Source: Adiantum capillus-veneris
Lineage: Eukaryota; Streptophyta; Polypodiopsida; Polypodiales; Pteridaceae
DNA length: 64,000 nt
Direction: 5' to 3'
Assembly: GCA_014529385.2 (NCBI GenBank)
Contig: CM043950.1
Location: 73,500,435 to 73,564,434 of the forward strand
The position numbers and the translations under genes are program-made. Below the pieces are notes generated by a model that saw only the letters and a list, made by a program, of their open reading frames with translations, was not told the origin of the DNA and did not search any database. Below, piece after piece: positions 44,850-57,980 of this stretch (within the stretch, counting starts at the first letter, position 1; each line of letters starts with the position of its first letter).

Positions 44850-45535
44850 TGGGACTGCATGTACTTGTCAAACCTTGGGCCTTGTTTTCTACAAAAATAC
44901 AAGTACCACCACCTTGGGCCTTGTTTTCTACAAAAATACTTAAGCTAAGAGGACACATATTCTCTCCCAATGTGAGTGCACAAGGCCTTGAGCTTCATGC
45001 CTGCCTAGTTTTTTGCCATAGCTAGGAACTTGTGGAAGACACTAAAGACTTTGTCTTTTCTCTTCAAGATATAGGCCCACACCTTTTGAGTAGAGTCATC
45101 CATGAAAGTCAGGAAATATAATTCCCCCTATAGTCTTATGCAACCTAGGCCCACATAGATCATTGTGTACTAAATCTAGAGGATACCCTAACTTTCAATC
45201 TAATTGGGATGAGACCAGCCCAATCTGTTTTGTGTATATACAATGCTCACACAAACTAAAATCATAATAGTTCAACACACATATATAGCCAGTTGTTGTA
45301 ACTGCTTCATCCCCTTCTAGCTCATATGACTAAGCCAACTATGCCACAACTCAGTAGAAGGCAGCTTGGCTACATAAACAGAGTTCTCTTTCACAAAAGA
45401 GACATACAAGGAATATAATTATCTAGGGCTTAGGACTTTGAGAATGAGCAATTTACCTTTCTTTTATCATCCAAGAACCATTGTGAAACACTGATCATCA
45501 AGTTATCTTGATGAAACCAAGCTCTTAGTCTCTAC
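44850..45535 (-). pseudogene. Element H: copia integrase fragment
   Basis: On the minus strand, a gag-pre-integrase block LWHSWLSHMS (about 45350) is followed by LDLVHNDLCGPRLHKTIGG (first Asp), KRKDKVFSVFHKFLAM and IGREYVSS (the second catalytic region, degraded). A 29-bp direct repeat (CCTTGGGCCTTGTTTTCTAC...) at about 44874-44938 marks a small internal duplication. Confidence 0.75.
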
Positions 45536-47635
<2,100 letters not shown>

Positions 47636-48163
47636 TGGCTACGCTTGTATGCTATTTGTGTGTGTGAGGTACACACACAGTTACATCTATGTGTGTATGC
47701 ATGCACACAAACTCTTGCACTACCTTGGTACTCTACATTTTCCTTTTCTATTATGTAATGCTACATTACTCTAATTACGTGTGTTTTGATTTCCAACTAT
47801 TGCGCTATAGAAAGAATCTCACACTAGCACTATGCTAAGAGCTTCAACTTTTAGCGCTACAATATCTTCAAGACTATAGTAGCGCTCCATACAGAAATAA
47901 AAACCACTACTGTTATTTATAATAATCTTCAATACTACCTTCTACCATTGTTATCCCTTTAATTAAAACTTGTGGTATTTATTGTACCTTCTCTATGGTC
48001 AATGCTGGTCGCTTTAGAATTTTGCTACTTCCCCTTCACTTCAATCTTCATAGTGATTGTTGACTATCAACTTCCTACTTAAGCTTCCTACTTCAAGGTT
48101 TGGAACCTTAGTTTATTTCAAGGCTTGTGCATGCACTCCAAAAAGTGAGAAGAAAAAAACCTT
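47636..48163. other. Element H, region between primer site and insertion G
   Basis: This is where gag of element H should be. No gag or zinc-knuckle motif is visible in any frame. Confidence 0.5.
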
Positions 48164-48175
48164 GCTTTGATACCA
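48164..48175 (-). promoter_or_regulatory. Element H primer-binding site (tRNA-Met type)
   Basis: TGGTATCAAAGC on the minus strand, two bases inside the LTR end. It matches the plant consensus TGGTATCAGAGC at 11 of 12 bases. Confidence 0.85.
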
Positions 48176-48177
48176 TC

Positions 48178-48368
48178 TGTGACTTCATGTGCAATGCATG
48201 CAAAGTGCCAATACAGGTGATGAAGGAGATAAGTGCACAAAGTGTTGGTGGAGCTCAATGTGGAATTTAAACCCTCACTACTCCTTATTGATCTATATTA
48301 CCAAAGAACAAATAAGTTTATTACGGTCAGTGTGACGAGTGTCCTACTAGTTGGTCTAAACCCTAACA
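48178..48368 (-). repeat. Element H 5' LTR
   Basis: 191 bp starting TGTTAGGGTTTAGACC at 48368 and ending GTCACA at 48178 on the minus strand. It is unusually short for a copia LTR but matches 43588-43775. Confidence 0.82.
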
Positions 48369-48900
48369 AGCAAGGGGATTTGTATGCTCATTTCATGGCA
48401 CCACACTCACCTATCATCATATGGAAATATGAGAGCGTAAATAAATTTTATAGCATGGTAGAATATGGAAGACTAGATGGTGTTAATTCCTTGGGAATGA
48501 GATCTACCTCATGGAGCACATGGCTAATGGTGTTGGTCAACTACAATATCTCACTATGGATGGCAATCATGTAGGTGTTTGTGTTGCTTTTTCTTTTAAT
48601 CCTAGGTCCCCACAAAGCAAAAAGAGTGGATGTGTATCTTGAACCTCCAATAGAGGAACTCAATCTTTTTCTTTTAATCCTAGGTCCCCACAAAGCAAAA
48701 AGAGTGGATGTGTATCTTGAACCTCCAATAGAGGAACTCAAGATGCTATGGCATGCGATCCAAATGCATGACCTGTTTGCATTGGTTGGGAGACGGGATG
48801 CGTAGATTCATGGGATTTTGATGTGGATTATGCATGACTATCTAGGCTATTCAAAATGGGCTTGTGCGTTTTGGCGAGTTCTTCAAATATATTTTTCTAA
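48369..48900 (+). pseudogene. CACTA transposase tnp2 fragment, C-terminal part
   Basis: Continues the tnp2 reading: SKGICMLISWHHTHLSS, then RLDGVNSLGMRSTSWSTW, VLVNYNISLWMAIM, LILGPHKAKRVDVYLEPP and IEELKMLW, and finally GILMWIMHDYLGY. The order matches plant En/Spm transposases (the block with IDVYLQPLIEELKELW and the following DFPAYG). It carries stops and a 78-bp tandem duplication. Confidence 0.82.
48587..48742 (+). repeat. 78-bp tandem duplication in the CACTA transposase
   Basis: Two copies, nearly or fully identical, starting CTTTTTCTTTTAATCCTAGG at 48587 and 48665. 78 bp is 26 codons, so the frame is kept and the PHKAKRVDVYLEPPIEEL block appears twice. The identity of the copies in otherwise decayed sequence suggests a recent event. 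Confidence 0.93.
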
Positions 48901-49150
48901 TATATGCTTTCAAGCTGTCAATTGTTTTTTCTCATTTTTTTTTCTATCACTTGATATATTTGTATTATTTTTCTTACCAACTTGGAAACTTTCCCAGTTA
49001 TCATGCATCTCCAAAGTGCGGCTCCTCACTTGTGGCAAACATCTTGGAGCACCTCAAGAGCACACTTTATGAAAACCATCACCACTCTTTTCTCACATCA
49101 CAACCTCACTTCAGCCACCCTCGATTGGAGCCCCCCCACACCCAATGATT
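48901..49150. other. Stretch without recognised gene
   Basis: AT-rich, with no further transposase motif and no inverted-repeat end of the CACTA type seen. Short ORFs here are not supported. Confidence 0.4.
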
Positions 49151-49872
49151 GGAGCTTCCAGATTGTATCAACCTATCTTTAGTTAGAGCTCCCAAATTAT
49201 TAGTTTTGACCATAGAACCTTGGATAAGGTATAAAAGCCAATTTTTGTAAGTTTTTGGATAATAGAATACAGCGTGAGCTAACGACGCTCACTTCTCTTC
49301 TTCTCGCGCTTCCTACTCCCTTCCCAGTTGTCACATTGTGGTGCTCTCTGTTGTGTTGCAACCATAGTAAGAGCTCTATGCGTTGGCGTAAGAATTTCAT
49401 GGTAATCCATAGCTTTTGGCCTCACCGACCCGTGGTCTAATTTCATCATGAGTAGGAATTGAGGCTTAAAAATCATAAAATATGTATAGGTGGGGTATTG
49501 GGACATCATTGCTAAGCATTTAGATGCATTCTAGGTCGAAAGAGACTAGGTATAAAACTTGTTGCTGTTAATAATCACGATTTTTGTAATTGACATAAAG
49601 TGAGATTTGAGACCATAAGCTTGTGTGCTTAGGTCTTATAAACATAACGGTTATGATTTGTTTGTCGATTATCGACTAGCTTTTGGTGATTTCAGTCATT
49701 TGAGTGTAGCTTGAGTTAAATGCAAGTTGTCTGTTGTTTTCCAAGAGATTGACAACCTCTTGTAGCCTCTATGCACTACTTGAGTCAGCTTTGTCCCATG
49801 GATTGACAATTATATTCGTGGTTCTCGCTATGTCTGCAATAAGGTAGGAATGAGGTTAGACACCTGTCCCAC
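49150..49872 (+). repeat. Element I 5' LTR (left edge approximate)
   Basis: Ends CCTGTCCCACA at 49872, two bases before a gypsy-type primer site. GGTATAAAAGCC at 49228-49239 is a good TATA box, so transcription would start near 49265. The left edge is a guess, because no second LTR copy is in the window. Small ORFs (49255-49440 and reverse ones) are incidental. Confidence 0.6.
49228..49239 (+). promoter_or_regulatory. TATA box of element I LTR
   Basis: GGTATAAAAGCC, close to the plant TATA consensus, about 645 bp upstream of the LTR end. Confidence 0.55.
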
Positions 49873-49874
49873 AT

Positions 49875-49892
49875 TTGGCGCCGCTACTGGGG
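49875..49892 (+). promoter_or_regulatory. Element I primer-binding site
   Basis: TGGCGCCGCTACTGGGGA resembles the TGGCGCCGTTGCCGGGGA sequence next to the 5' LTR of many plant Athila/Tat gypsy elements. Confidence 0.8.
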
Positions 49893-51820
49893 ATCGAAGA
49901 GACCTTAACTAGGGAAAAAACGAGTGTGTTGTGCAGTTGTCCTTTAACTTCCCCTAGGATCACCTAGAGTCAAAACTTTCTTTTTAAAACCGCATAGCTT
50001 AAGATTGTTGTTTTTTGTTGTGTAGAGGTAGCTTGAATGTAAGTGTACTTGTAAGTACCTTTTAGGATTGTAGGATTAGATTGGATTTTGAGAATGATTG
50101 ATGGAGGAGACAAGTCTTAAGGTCAAGGCTCAAAAAACCATAAAAAACAAGAAACAAATGTTTGTGGGCACTTTTCACAATCCCATTGCAATAGAATCTA
50201 GGAGTAGGGTAAGTAGAATCCGAGGCGGGATCTCAAAACATTACTCTCTCTAGAAGAATCAATTGTGAGTTGTTTATGTGAAGCTGCAAAATTTCAGGTC
50301 TACAACTTGAAACAACACCAAAAGACTATCAACCAGTGAATCCGGCTAGAGATTATGCTTTAAAAGTTGTATGAACCAATGGGTAAGCTTAAGGACGCAT
50401 TTGAGGTAAATTTTCAAGAGTTTGCAAAAACTCAAATTATTTACTTTTTGACATTTTAGGAAAAATTAAGTTTTGACTCGACTCAGAGGCTTAAAATAGA
50501 TCATAAAAAGACCATTCGCTGAAAAAGTAATAAACAATGCTCATTTTAGGCCAAAAGTAAATAACCGTGACTATTTACTTTCAGCTCAAAAGTGGCCAAG
50601 GTTGATACCAGAGACTCTATGCATGTGTACAAACAACTTTTGTAAAGGCCCATAGAATTTGGATCACCAAACTGACCAAAACCTTGGTAAAACCTGAAAT
50701 CTGTACTGATTGTCGAGAACTTGAATGTGACTAGGGAAAATTTTATTCAAACGGCTTATATTGAAGTGTTGAACAAGTGTACATGCTTTGTTTACCAAAA
50801 ATGTGCAAAATTTTAAAAAAGTAAATAATCGTGATTATTACTTTTATTCCATTTTTTAACTTTTTGGCCAACCCAGCATATGACTAGTTTTAACATGTTA
50901 TAGTAAGCCCACAAATCAAATTTAGTAAGATTTAGATCATTGGAGTGAAAATTGTGGCCAAATTTGTAAAGTCAATTTGCAAACACAAAATTGTTGACCA
51001 TTTGAACATGGATTATCCAAACTTGATGAAACTTGGCTAGGGAGCTTAAGTTTAGCTGCTTAACCATTCTGTGTCAACATTGTGGCAAAAATATCAGAAG
51101 TAAATAATTGCGATTATATACATCTGCAATAAAATTAGACATTTTTGCACATTTGAGTATACCACAAGGTCAAGCATATCAAGTCGACCATAAAAATTAA
51201 ATTTGGTAGAATTGGGATCACAAAAGTGAGACTTAAGCTAGATTCTAGAACACTGAGTCTATGGACACAAAATAGTTTCTAACTTGAACAAATTTTGCTC
51301 AAACTCAATGAAACTAGTCCAGAGACCTTAACAAGTTGAATACTTGGCAAAACAAGACAAAAACTGCTAAAAATAGAGAAAAGTAATAATCACAATTATT
51401 TACTTCTGAGACACAAAGACAAAATTTTGGACTTTTGCGCTTGTACAATGTTAGAACAACATAATACAAGACCACCGGTCAATTTTGGGCTCAATTGGAT
51501 CCAAATTAGTACATATTTACTCAGTTTTTAGGTTGCAGATTAGTCCTCTGGTTTTTTGCAAAAGTAGAATCTGAAAATCTCAATTATTGACTCATTTAGC
51601 TCAAATTAAAGTGATATACATAGACCAGTCACAATAGTTAGCAAAAATTTGTATAGTCGTTCTGAAATAATAGCTAATTTGATTAACACTGATACAGGAA
51701 TTGGGTTGCAGAAGACAAGGAAGTGAAATCTTGACAGGAGTTGCAATCAAGTTAAGCGGAAGAAACTGATAACAAGTCAATACGACGATAAGTGCTCTAT
51801 CCAGCGCTTCACAAGTTTAC
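49893..51820 (+). other. Element I long leader, no gene
   Basis: 1.9 kb between primer site and gag without coding signal. From about 50430 it consists of degenerate ~275-bp tandem repeats (see next entry). Long leaders are usual for this type of gypsy element. Confidence 0.6.
50430..51410. repeat. ~275-bp degenerate tandem repeats with a palindromic core
   Basis: Each unit has a near-palindrome related to AGTAAATAATCGTGATTATT and a companion segment like AATTTGGTAGAATTGGGATC. Cores lie near 50555-50580, 50818-50844, 51097-51120 and 51380-51408, with a half-copy at 50433-50450. The copy at 50555 has 9-bp perfect arms (AAGTAAATA / TATTTACTT). Confidence 0.7.
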
Positions 51821-54120
51821 ATGAACCTTAGATATGATCATATACTAGCAAACAAAGGCATATTTGGTGGAGAGACCACTATTATAGTATCCACCGAAGA
51901 GAGTGTGAATCAAGGCGATCACTTGGACACTATCTTTGAGGAAGTCTCAGACACTTTTTCAGAATCAACATCTGAAATGTCTTCCTATTCAACTGATTCG
52001 GGAACCGGAATGACACTGCGGTATAAGCACATACTCACATTTTATAAGAATAATGGCCATGGAGCTCAGGTTTACCTGGATCCTAATGAAGAGTATGCCA
52101 TTTGCATTGATGACCATGACATAGAGTTTGAAGAGGAAATCGGGGCAAACAAACAAGGAAAAATGTATATGTGTAAAAATGAAACTCAGTATCTGCAAGT
52201 TGAAAACCTCAATGTGATAGACAAATGGAGGTTAGAAGTAAATACCATAATTCTAGATATGGTAGCAAAAGAAGGACCACCAACTTTAGAATTTGAGGGA
52301 TACGATCATGTTGATTTGAATCCATTGAAATGGCTTAGCATGGATAATCCTAGGATTGGAGTCTTTTGTTGGGAGGATAGAAACTTCAAAGATCTTCTAT
52401 GGACTTCTCATGCCAAATTAGGACAGTTAACACTCATGGAGATCATCTATATCTTCAAAATCAAAGACAAGGGTTCAACAAATCTACCAACGTACCTATT
52501 TATGGATTGTTTTAACAATAAATTTGTTATGATGATTCTTGAGGAGGTAGAACATACCAGATACCAAGGGTACTCCATAAGAGAGGGATACTGGGCCAAG
52601 GACCAGAAACTATTCCAAGAGAGGAACTCCACGAGAGATCATTTGGGAGAAATGATAAAAAACCTGAACCTACCTCATCACAAAGAAAATTGTGTGATAC
52701 TAAATCCAGTCTAGGGCTACATGAGTCACTATTTCCAAAAAATTGGTTTGAAGGACTTGGGATAGGACCAACTTCCAAGAGATTGGGAGTTGAACCAAAT
52801 AGACGTATCAGACCAGCTGATTTTAGAAAATGGGCCAAAAAATACATTAGATCTGGAGATCCATATGACCACTTTCTTTAAGCAAGTGCTAAGATCAGAG
52901 CGCATATTTGATTTCCATACTCAATTTGAGGGATTTGGAATGACATTAGAAGGAAAAGAATTGACATGATTCCAAAACATTCCACCGAGGTCAATCATGG
53001 ACTTAAATACATTAGGTCAAGGATTTGTAGCTGCATGTTCCAAAATGGGGACCAAACATAATACAGTAGCTTCAAACAAAAACAAGGCGAGTCTGTTAGA
53101 GATTGTGCAACTAGAATGAGGCAATACATATTGCAAGATGCCCAAAACTAGAAATACCTACAAAAGAAATATTATCAACATTATTTCTAGAAGGACCGCT
53201 AAACAAAGAACTTCATGTTATATTGTATAGCAAGAAGCATATGACCCTAGAAGAGTGTGTATCGGATGCCGTTGACTTGGGAGACAATTGTAAATTTTCA
53301 ATAAAGAAGACGTCCCTAAGGAGAATCAAAATGAGAAAACAGCATCCACCAAACCAGCACAAGTAGGAACGGTTGCTGCAGCACCGCTTACAGCCATAGA
53401 AGACATGCTCAAAAGGATGAATGGAATGATCAATAACATGCAAAAAACACCCATAAGGGGATGAGGGCAAGAGATACCTCAACACGGACAACCAATTAGG
53501 CCACAAAAATGGTATGCGAAGGAAAATGGACCAATCATGAGACCAATGAGTGCTATTACCGACCAAAGTATGATGGGAATGTTCAACATGTGATTACGAG
53601 GCCACAAGAACAATCCATGTACAAATATTAGCCTAATATGACCCCAACTCAAAGATCACCAATGGGTATGGAAAGAAGTCAACCCGTGTTGGGTCAACAA
53701 CCTCCATATCTTGGACATAATGCAGTGCCGGTAATGCATCCTGAGGGAATCATAGAAGAACAAGCACTTGTGCCTGTTACACCCTATGTTGAGCCTAGTC
53801 CATCTGCAGTAATGGTAGAAGGATTTGTAGTAATGGTAGAAGGAGAGTGATATAATTCACATCCATCACCAATGGAAGAAATTGCCACTTATACTACATC
53901 AGAGCTTGCACCAATGTACTATGCAGCTAACCAAGGTGTTAGACCTCCTATGGTAAGACCCATGATTAAGCCAAGAACTGGAAATTGTCATAATTGTGGT
54001 GCAGATGATCACTGGAAAAATGAATTCTCAGAGCCTAAGAAGAACATTAAGTCGGTTGAAGCTTTTTGTATATAATGTTGCAAAAAGGGAGGATACTTCC
54101 CTGAAGATTGTCCAAAAAAT
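51821..54120 (+). pseudogene. Element I: gag with two zinc knuckles (broken)
   Basis: The first 297 codons are open. Two related segments (LRYDHILANKG at residue 3, LRYKHILTFYK near 66) suggest an internal duplication. After 52714 the gag core continues across frames: FEGFGMTLEGKEL, GESVRDCATRMRQYI, LEGPLNKELHVILYSKKH and LEECVSDAVDLGDN. A first knuckle CHNCGADDHWKNEF has lost its last Cys. A second, with a stop inside, reads CCKKGGYFPEDC. The family is recognised from the gag core and knuckles; closer placement is not possible by eye. Confidence 0.78.
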
Positions 54121-55264
54121 CATTTAAACAAGGGTAAAATAGTAGTGAACGTAGTCCAAATGATACCTGATAGCTCATCGGAGAGTAAACCTTTTGTTCC
54201 AATCAAGGCTAAGAAAAAGAAACATAATCACCAGAGCCCAGGCTAAGAAAAACAAACCTAACTCCTCTGATAATTCAGAGAATACTAAAATTTTCTCTCA
54301 AAAAACCAAAAGAAGAAGAAGCTAGAGGTATGAGATAAGAAAAAAGAAACAAAGGGTTGAAATCAAGGAGAAAGCCAAGAAACTATTCTAGGAAAAAGTG
54401 AAAGAAATTGGAAGTGAAATCAAGGAAACCAAAGTGAAATCTGGAGGATCAATTTTGGTAGACAAAATTTTTGAGCTAATCAGTGCAGCCTTGGAAGCTT
54501 ACTAGGCGGGACTTAAAGCAGGCCAAAACATGGAAAACAAATGGAAAAACCGTCTTTCTCCAATATGGAAGCAGTTAAGCGTGAATCTTATCAAAATTTG
54601 GTAAGAATTACTCAAGAGATACTGGAAAAACAAAAACCCAAGCTCGAGAGTATTGCAAAAACCTTAGGAGCTTGTGGTAGGAGCCACTAAAGAGAAATTC
54701 AAAGCGGTGGTAGAACCCCATTTTAAAACTAAAAAGCCAGAACTCATAGTGCCTGCCAATGAATATGACTTACATAGAGTTCCGTTCGTGGAAGAAGACT
54801 GGCCAGGACACTTATGGAAACAAGTTAGAGTGATTAATAATGGGAGCTTAACTTTGAAGTCAGCTCCTATAGAGGAAGTTTGGTTAGACAATCTACCTCC
54901 TGATATGGACATGGATGCATAATCCTTGTATGGAGATTGCGGCTCTAAAGCTTCAGGACTGTCTAAACCAATGACTCTAAAAACACTACCCTCTTACTTC
55001 GGAGATAACGAAGACGAATCCATAGTGTGTAAAACCACTCAGATAAAAAGAGCGGAACACACCCTAGACGTAGACAACATCCATTCAATCATTCCTACAC
55101 CCATTCAATGCACTCTTACCTTAGGAGAGCTGTAAAAAAACAGGCCGTACTTATGGAATGATCTAGAAAAAACTCTAGAGAAGGTGGGGATAATAGGGCT
55201 AATCGCAAAAAAATCTGAAAAATTGAAACAAGAATTGGATAACAAAGAGATTAGGTAAGTCCCA
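54121..55264 (+). pseudogene. Element I: spacer between gag and protease (decayed)
   Basis: Lys/Glu-rich frames with stops (54200-54500), then two open stretches (54674-54922, with VPFVEEDWPGHLWKQ and APIEEVWLDNLPPDMD; and 54926-55135). No known domain is recognised. The charge pattern fits a gag-pol linker. Confidence 0.5.
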
Positions 55265-55545
55265 ATGAACAAAGTGAGAGAATACTACGAGCGGGAAGAA
55301 GGAAACACAACCCTTCTAGTAAGACATAATGATATAGAAACCATGGCAATACTGGATAGTGGGGCAAGCATAGCCATAGCCATGAAAACAGTATGGGAAG
55401 CATGGGAAAAACCAGCCATTAGACACAATCGAATGAAATTACAATTGGCTTATGGGCACATAGAAAGACCCTTAGGACTGCTTGAAAAAGTGATAGTTAG
55501 TTCTTGTGGAGTTGATTATCAACAAGAACTAACTATCCCAGGATC
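55265..55545 (+). pseudogene. Element I: protease, N-terminal half
   Basis: Retropepsin active site MAILDSGASIAIAM (DSGA intact), followed by MKLQLAYGHIERPLG and VIVSSCGVDYQQ. The second half of the fold (the ILGRP block) is not found. Instead the sequence runs through a 15-bp inverted repeat into the opposite-strand element J. Confidence 0.8.
55493..55536. repeat. 15-bp perfect inverted repeat at the I/J junction
   Basis: ATAGTTAGTTCTTGT (55493-55507) and ACAAGAACTAACTAT (55522-55536), separated by 14 bases. The last codons and stop of J (minus strand) and the last clear protease codons of I (plus strand) overlap it. Confidence 0.95.
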
Positions 55546-56851
55546 GAACTTGAAGTGGTTTATCAGGTGATTCTTGAACACTGGGAGGTGTGGATTCTTT
55601 TGTAGCTTCATTGAGGTCCATTACTATAGATGGAGGCTGTGTAGAAGCTTTTACCTCTATGGATGTATTACATGAGGAGCTAGAAGCTTCATGGAACTCC
55701 CCCCTTCCTGAGCTAGGTGGAATAAATTGGGTTTTCCTTGGAGCCCAGACTAGCTCTGGACTAGGTGTGTAGCATTCTGTGATCTTTCCCTTCCCACGGT
55801 CTCCCATTGGCTTTAGCGTTACACTGTTTGACTCATATGGGTTTATTGTCGATACGCAAGGACACATCTTACGTTTAGGTACCCAAATTTGCTCATTTCC
55901 ATCATAGTATCCTTGGGATTTTAATAGTCGTTTAGGAATCCAGCGCCACGTTTTCTTACATTTCTTGGAGCGAGTGGGACGTTTCTTACGAGGCTTCCGT
56001 TTTTTAGCATCAGCCATGGTTACTAAAGAAGCTTTAGGGACCCACTTGTATGCTTTCTTTATTATATTAGGATGGTTCTTGTGTGTCTCAAGCTTTCTTT
56101 CAACTACATCAGTTGAAGAACTAGAGAGTTGGGCTATGGGGATGTATGGTTCAACCTCCTGGACATGCAATGTCTTGGGTTTTATTTCCTTAGGCAATAT
56201 CTCAGGGACTATGGCTTGAGTGGTAGGGATAAGAGTTGGTTTTTGCGTTGTGACACCCCCAGTCCCCCAATCAATAGTGCATTTGGTGGTTATCATCCAC
56301 GTGCGTCCTAGGTTTATATTACCCTCCATAGTTCCAGTAGGCATGACCAAAAAGTCTTGAGCTACAATTCCATTGTCATAACTGACACAAGTGTGCCAGA
56401 TTTCAAAAACCGTAGTTTTTTTCTTGTTGACACCCTTGACTTGGATAATACTCTCAGATAGAGGTGTCTTCCCTAACTGACACCACACCCCATAGGATAG
56501 CAGATTATATTTAGCACCCGTGTCCAATAAGGCGTTATATAGGACTTTTCCATAGGCATAATTTAACTCAATAGGGTATCGTAGAGGTGTGTCAGAGTCC
56601 AACCAATACTCTTCGATTTCCACGTGGAATGCATTTGTGACTCCAAGGTTAGCCTCTCGTTTTTGTCTTATACATTGTTGTCGCTCCTTAGCCTTAGCTT
56701 GAGCTTGTATCTTCTTTAACTCGGTTTGTGCTTTGGCGGCCTTCTTTTGATGAATGGCCCGTAGTTCTTCTTGGCTTAAAGGATCATAATATCTTTTGAA
56801 TTTACTCCCATTGAGGAATCCATTGGTTTCAACTCCATCAAGAGTTTCCAC
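55529..56851 (-). CDS. Element J: C-terminal 440-codon extension with retropepsin-like domain
   Basis: Open frame continuing from integrase after a single TAA (56864-56866). Residues 1-30 are the normal end of a gypsy integrase (VETNGFLNGSKFKRYYDPLS; the listed first codon is GTG, not a real start). Residues 30-65 are a charged, probably helical segment. Residues about 90-200 look like an aspartic protease: YNALLDTGAKYNLLS (109-113 LDTGA) and NINLGRTWM (181-186). Residues 260-375 are strongly basic with four W-x-P-K/R motifs (WVPK, WIPK, WVPK, WAPR). The tail is Ser/Pro-rich. A protease behind integrase is contrary to the usual gypsy order. The frame is intact over 1.3 kb although pol upstream has breaks. 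Confidence 0.8.
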   Translation of the reverse strand: METLDGVETNGFLNGSKFKRYYDPLSQEELRAIHQKKAAKAQTELKKIQAQAKAKERQQCIRQKREANLGVTNAFHVEIEEYWLDSDTPLRYPIELNYAYGKVLYNALLDTGAKYNLLSYGVWCQLGKTPLSESIIQVKGVNKKKTTVFEIWHTCVSYDNGIVAQDFLVMPTGTMEGNINLGRTWMITTKCTIDWGTGGVTTQKPTLIPTTQAIVPEILPKEIKPKTLHVQEVEPYIPIAQLSSSSTDVVERKLETHKNHPNIIKKAYKWVPKASLVTMADAKKRKPRKKRPTRSKKCKKTWRWIPKRLLKSQGYYDGNEQIWVPKRKMCPCVSTINPYESNSVTLKPMGDRGKGKITECYTPSPELVWAPRKTQFIPPSSGRGEFHEASSSSCNTSIEVKASTQPPSIVMDLNEATKESTPPSVQESPDKPLQVRSWDS

Positions 56852-57980
56852 ACAAAGGGTACCTTATGGGGTAATTTCACATACTCTATATGGTCCTTTA
56901 CCAGCATATTTCAACTTTTTATTCTCTTTACGTACTCCATACATAAGGACTTTATCACCAACTTTGATGTCCTTGTTCTTCACATGGCGATCAAACCACT
57001 TCTTTCTCCTATCCTTTTCCACAAAAGCATTTTTCACAGCCAACTGTCTCTCTTCGTCTAGTTTTTCTAAGATATACAAACGCTTGGTTAAGGGGTTACC
57101 ATTCCATCCTTCTTGCGAAGCTACCCTAAGACTAGGAATGACAAACTCCCAAGGCATAACCGCTTCTTGGCCGTATACCATTTTGAATGGCGTACAATTA
57201 ATAGCCACTTTATAAGTAGTACGATAAGCCCATAGAGCAAATGTCAACTTCAAATCCCAATCAGTGCGATGAGCTTCTACCGTCTTGGTTTAAATAGAGA
57301 TTAGAGTCTTGTTGGTGCTCTCGGCTTGTCCATTAGCTTGCGGGTAATAAGGTGTAGACTTATGGTGGGATATCATAAAGGTCGTGGTAAGCTCTCTTAT
57401 TACCTCATTTATAAAATGGGTACCATTATCACTAACAATTTCAAAAGGGCAACCAAATCTTGTGATAATGTTCTCAAAAAGAAACTTAGCTGTTGTCCTC
57501 GCGTCAGCTTTTTGTGAAGCCTTAGCTTCAGCCCACTTTGTTACATAGTCCGTAGCAACTAGAATATATCGAGATTGAGTGTTGCGAGCTACGGGACTAA
57601 TTGGACCTACAAAGTCTAAGCCACATTTTTCAAATGGTTGGGTTACTTTAATAGGATGTAAGGGCATTCTGTCTTTGCACTGTGTGGTCTTGTAACGTTG
57701 GCACTCATCACACCCTTTTGTAAAAAGTGATGCATCCTTAAATAAAGTTGGCCACCAATAGCCTGATTGCAGCACCTTTCTAGCAGTTAGGTCTCCTAAA
57801 AAATGTCCTCCTGCTATACCCATATGTGCTTCTTGCAAGATATACAAATATTCATCCTCGTGGGCACAATGCCTAAGAATATCTTCCTTGCCTAGTCTAT
57901 ACAGAGTTCCGGCAATCAAACAATAGGGTTCACATTCTTTTACCAGCCTTCGAGCGATATCCTTACGAAGTTCCTTGGGT
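56852..57980 (-). pseudogene. Element J: integrase
   Basis: Zinc site H-H-C-C (residues 167, 174, 205, 208 of the 344-codon ORF beginning at 58324) and catalytic D237 (GLDFVGP), D299 (VSDNGTHF) and E335 (NGQAESTNKT). The last two are 35 residues apart, as in active gypsy integrases. A TAA at 57290-57292 cuts the frame, which goes on in the same phase with ALWAYRTTYKVAINCTPF and GKGPYRVCEITP up to the second TAA at 56864-56866. All catalytic residues are intact. Confidence 0.88.
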
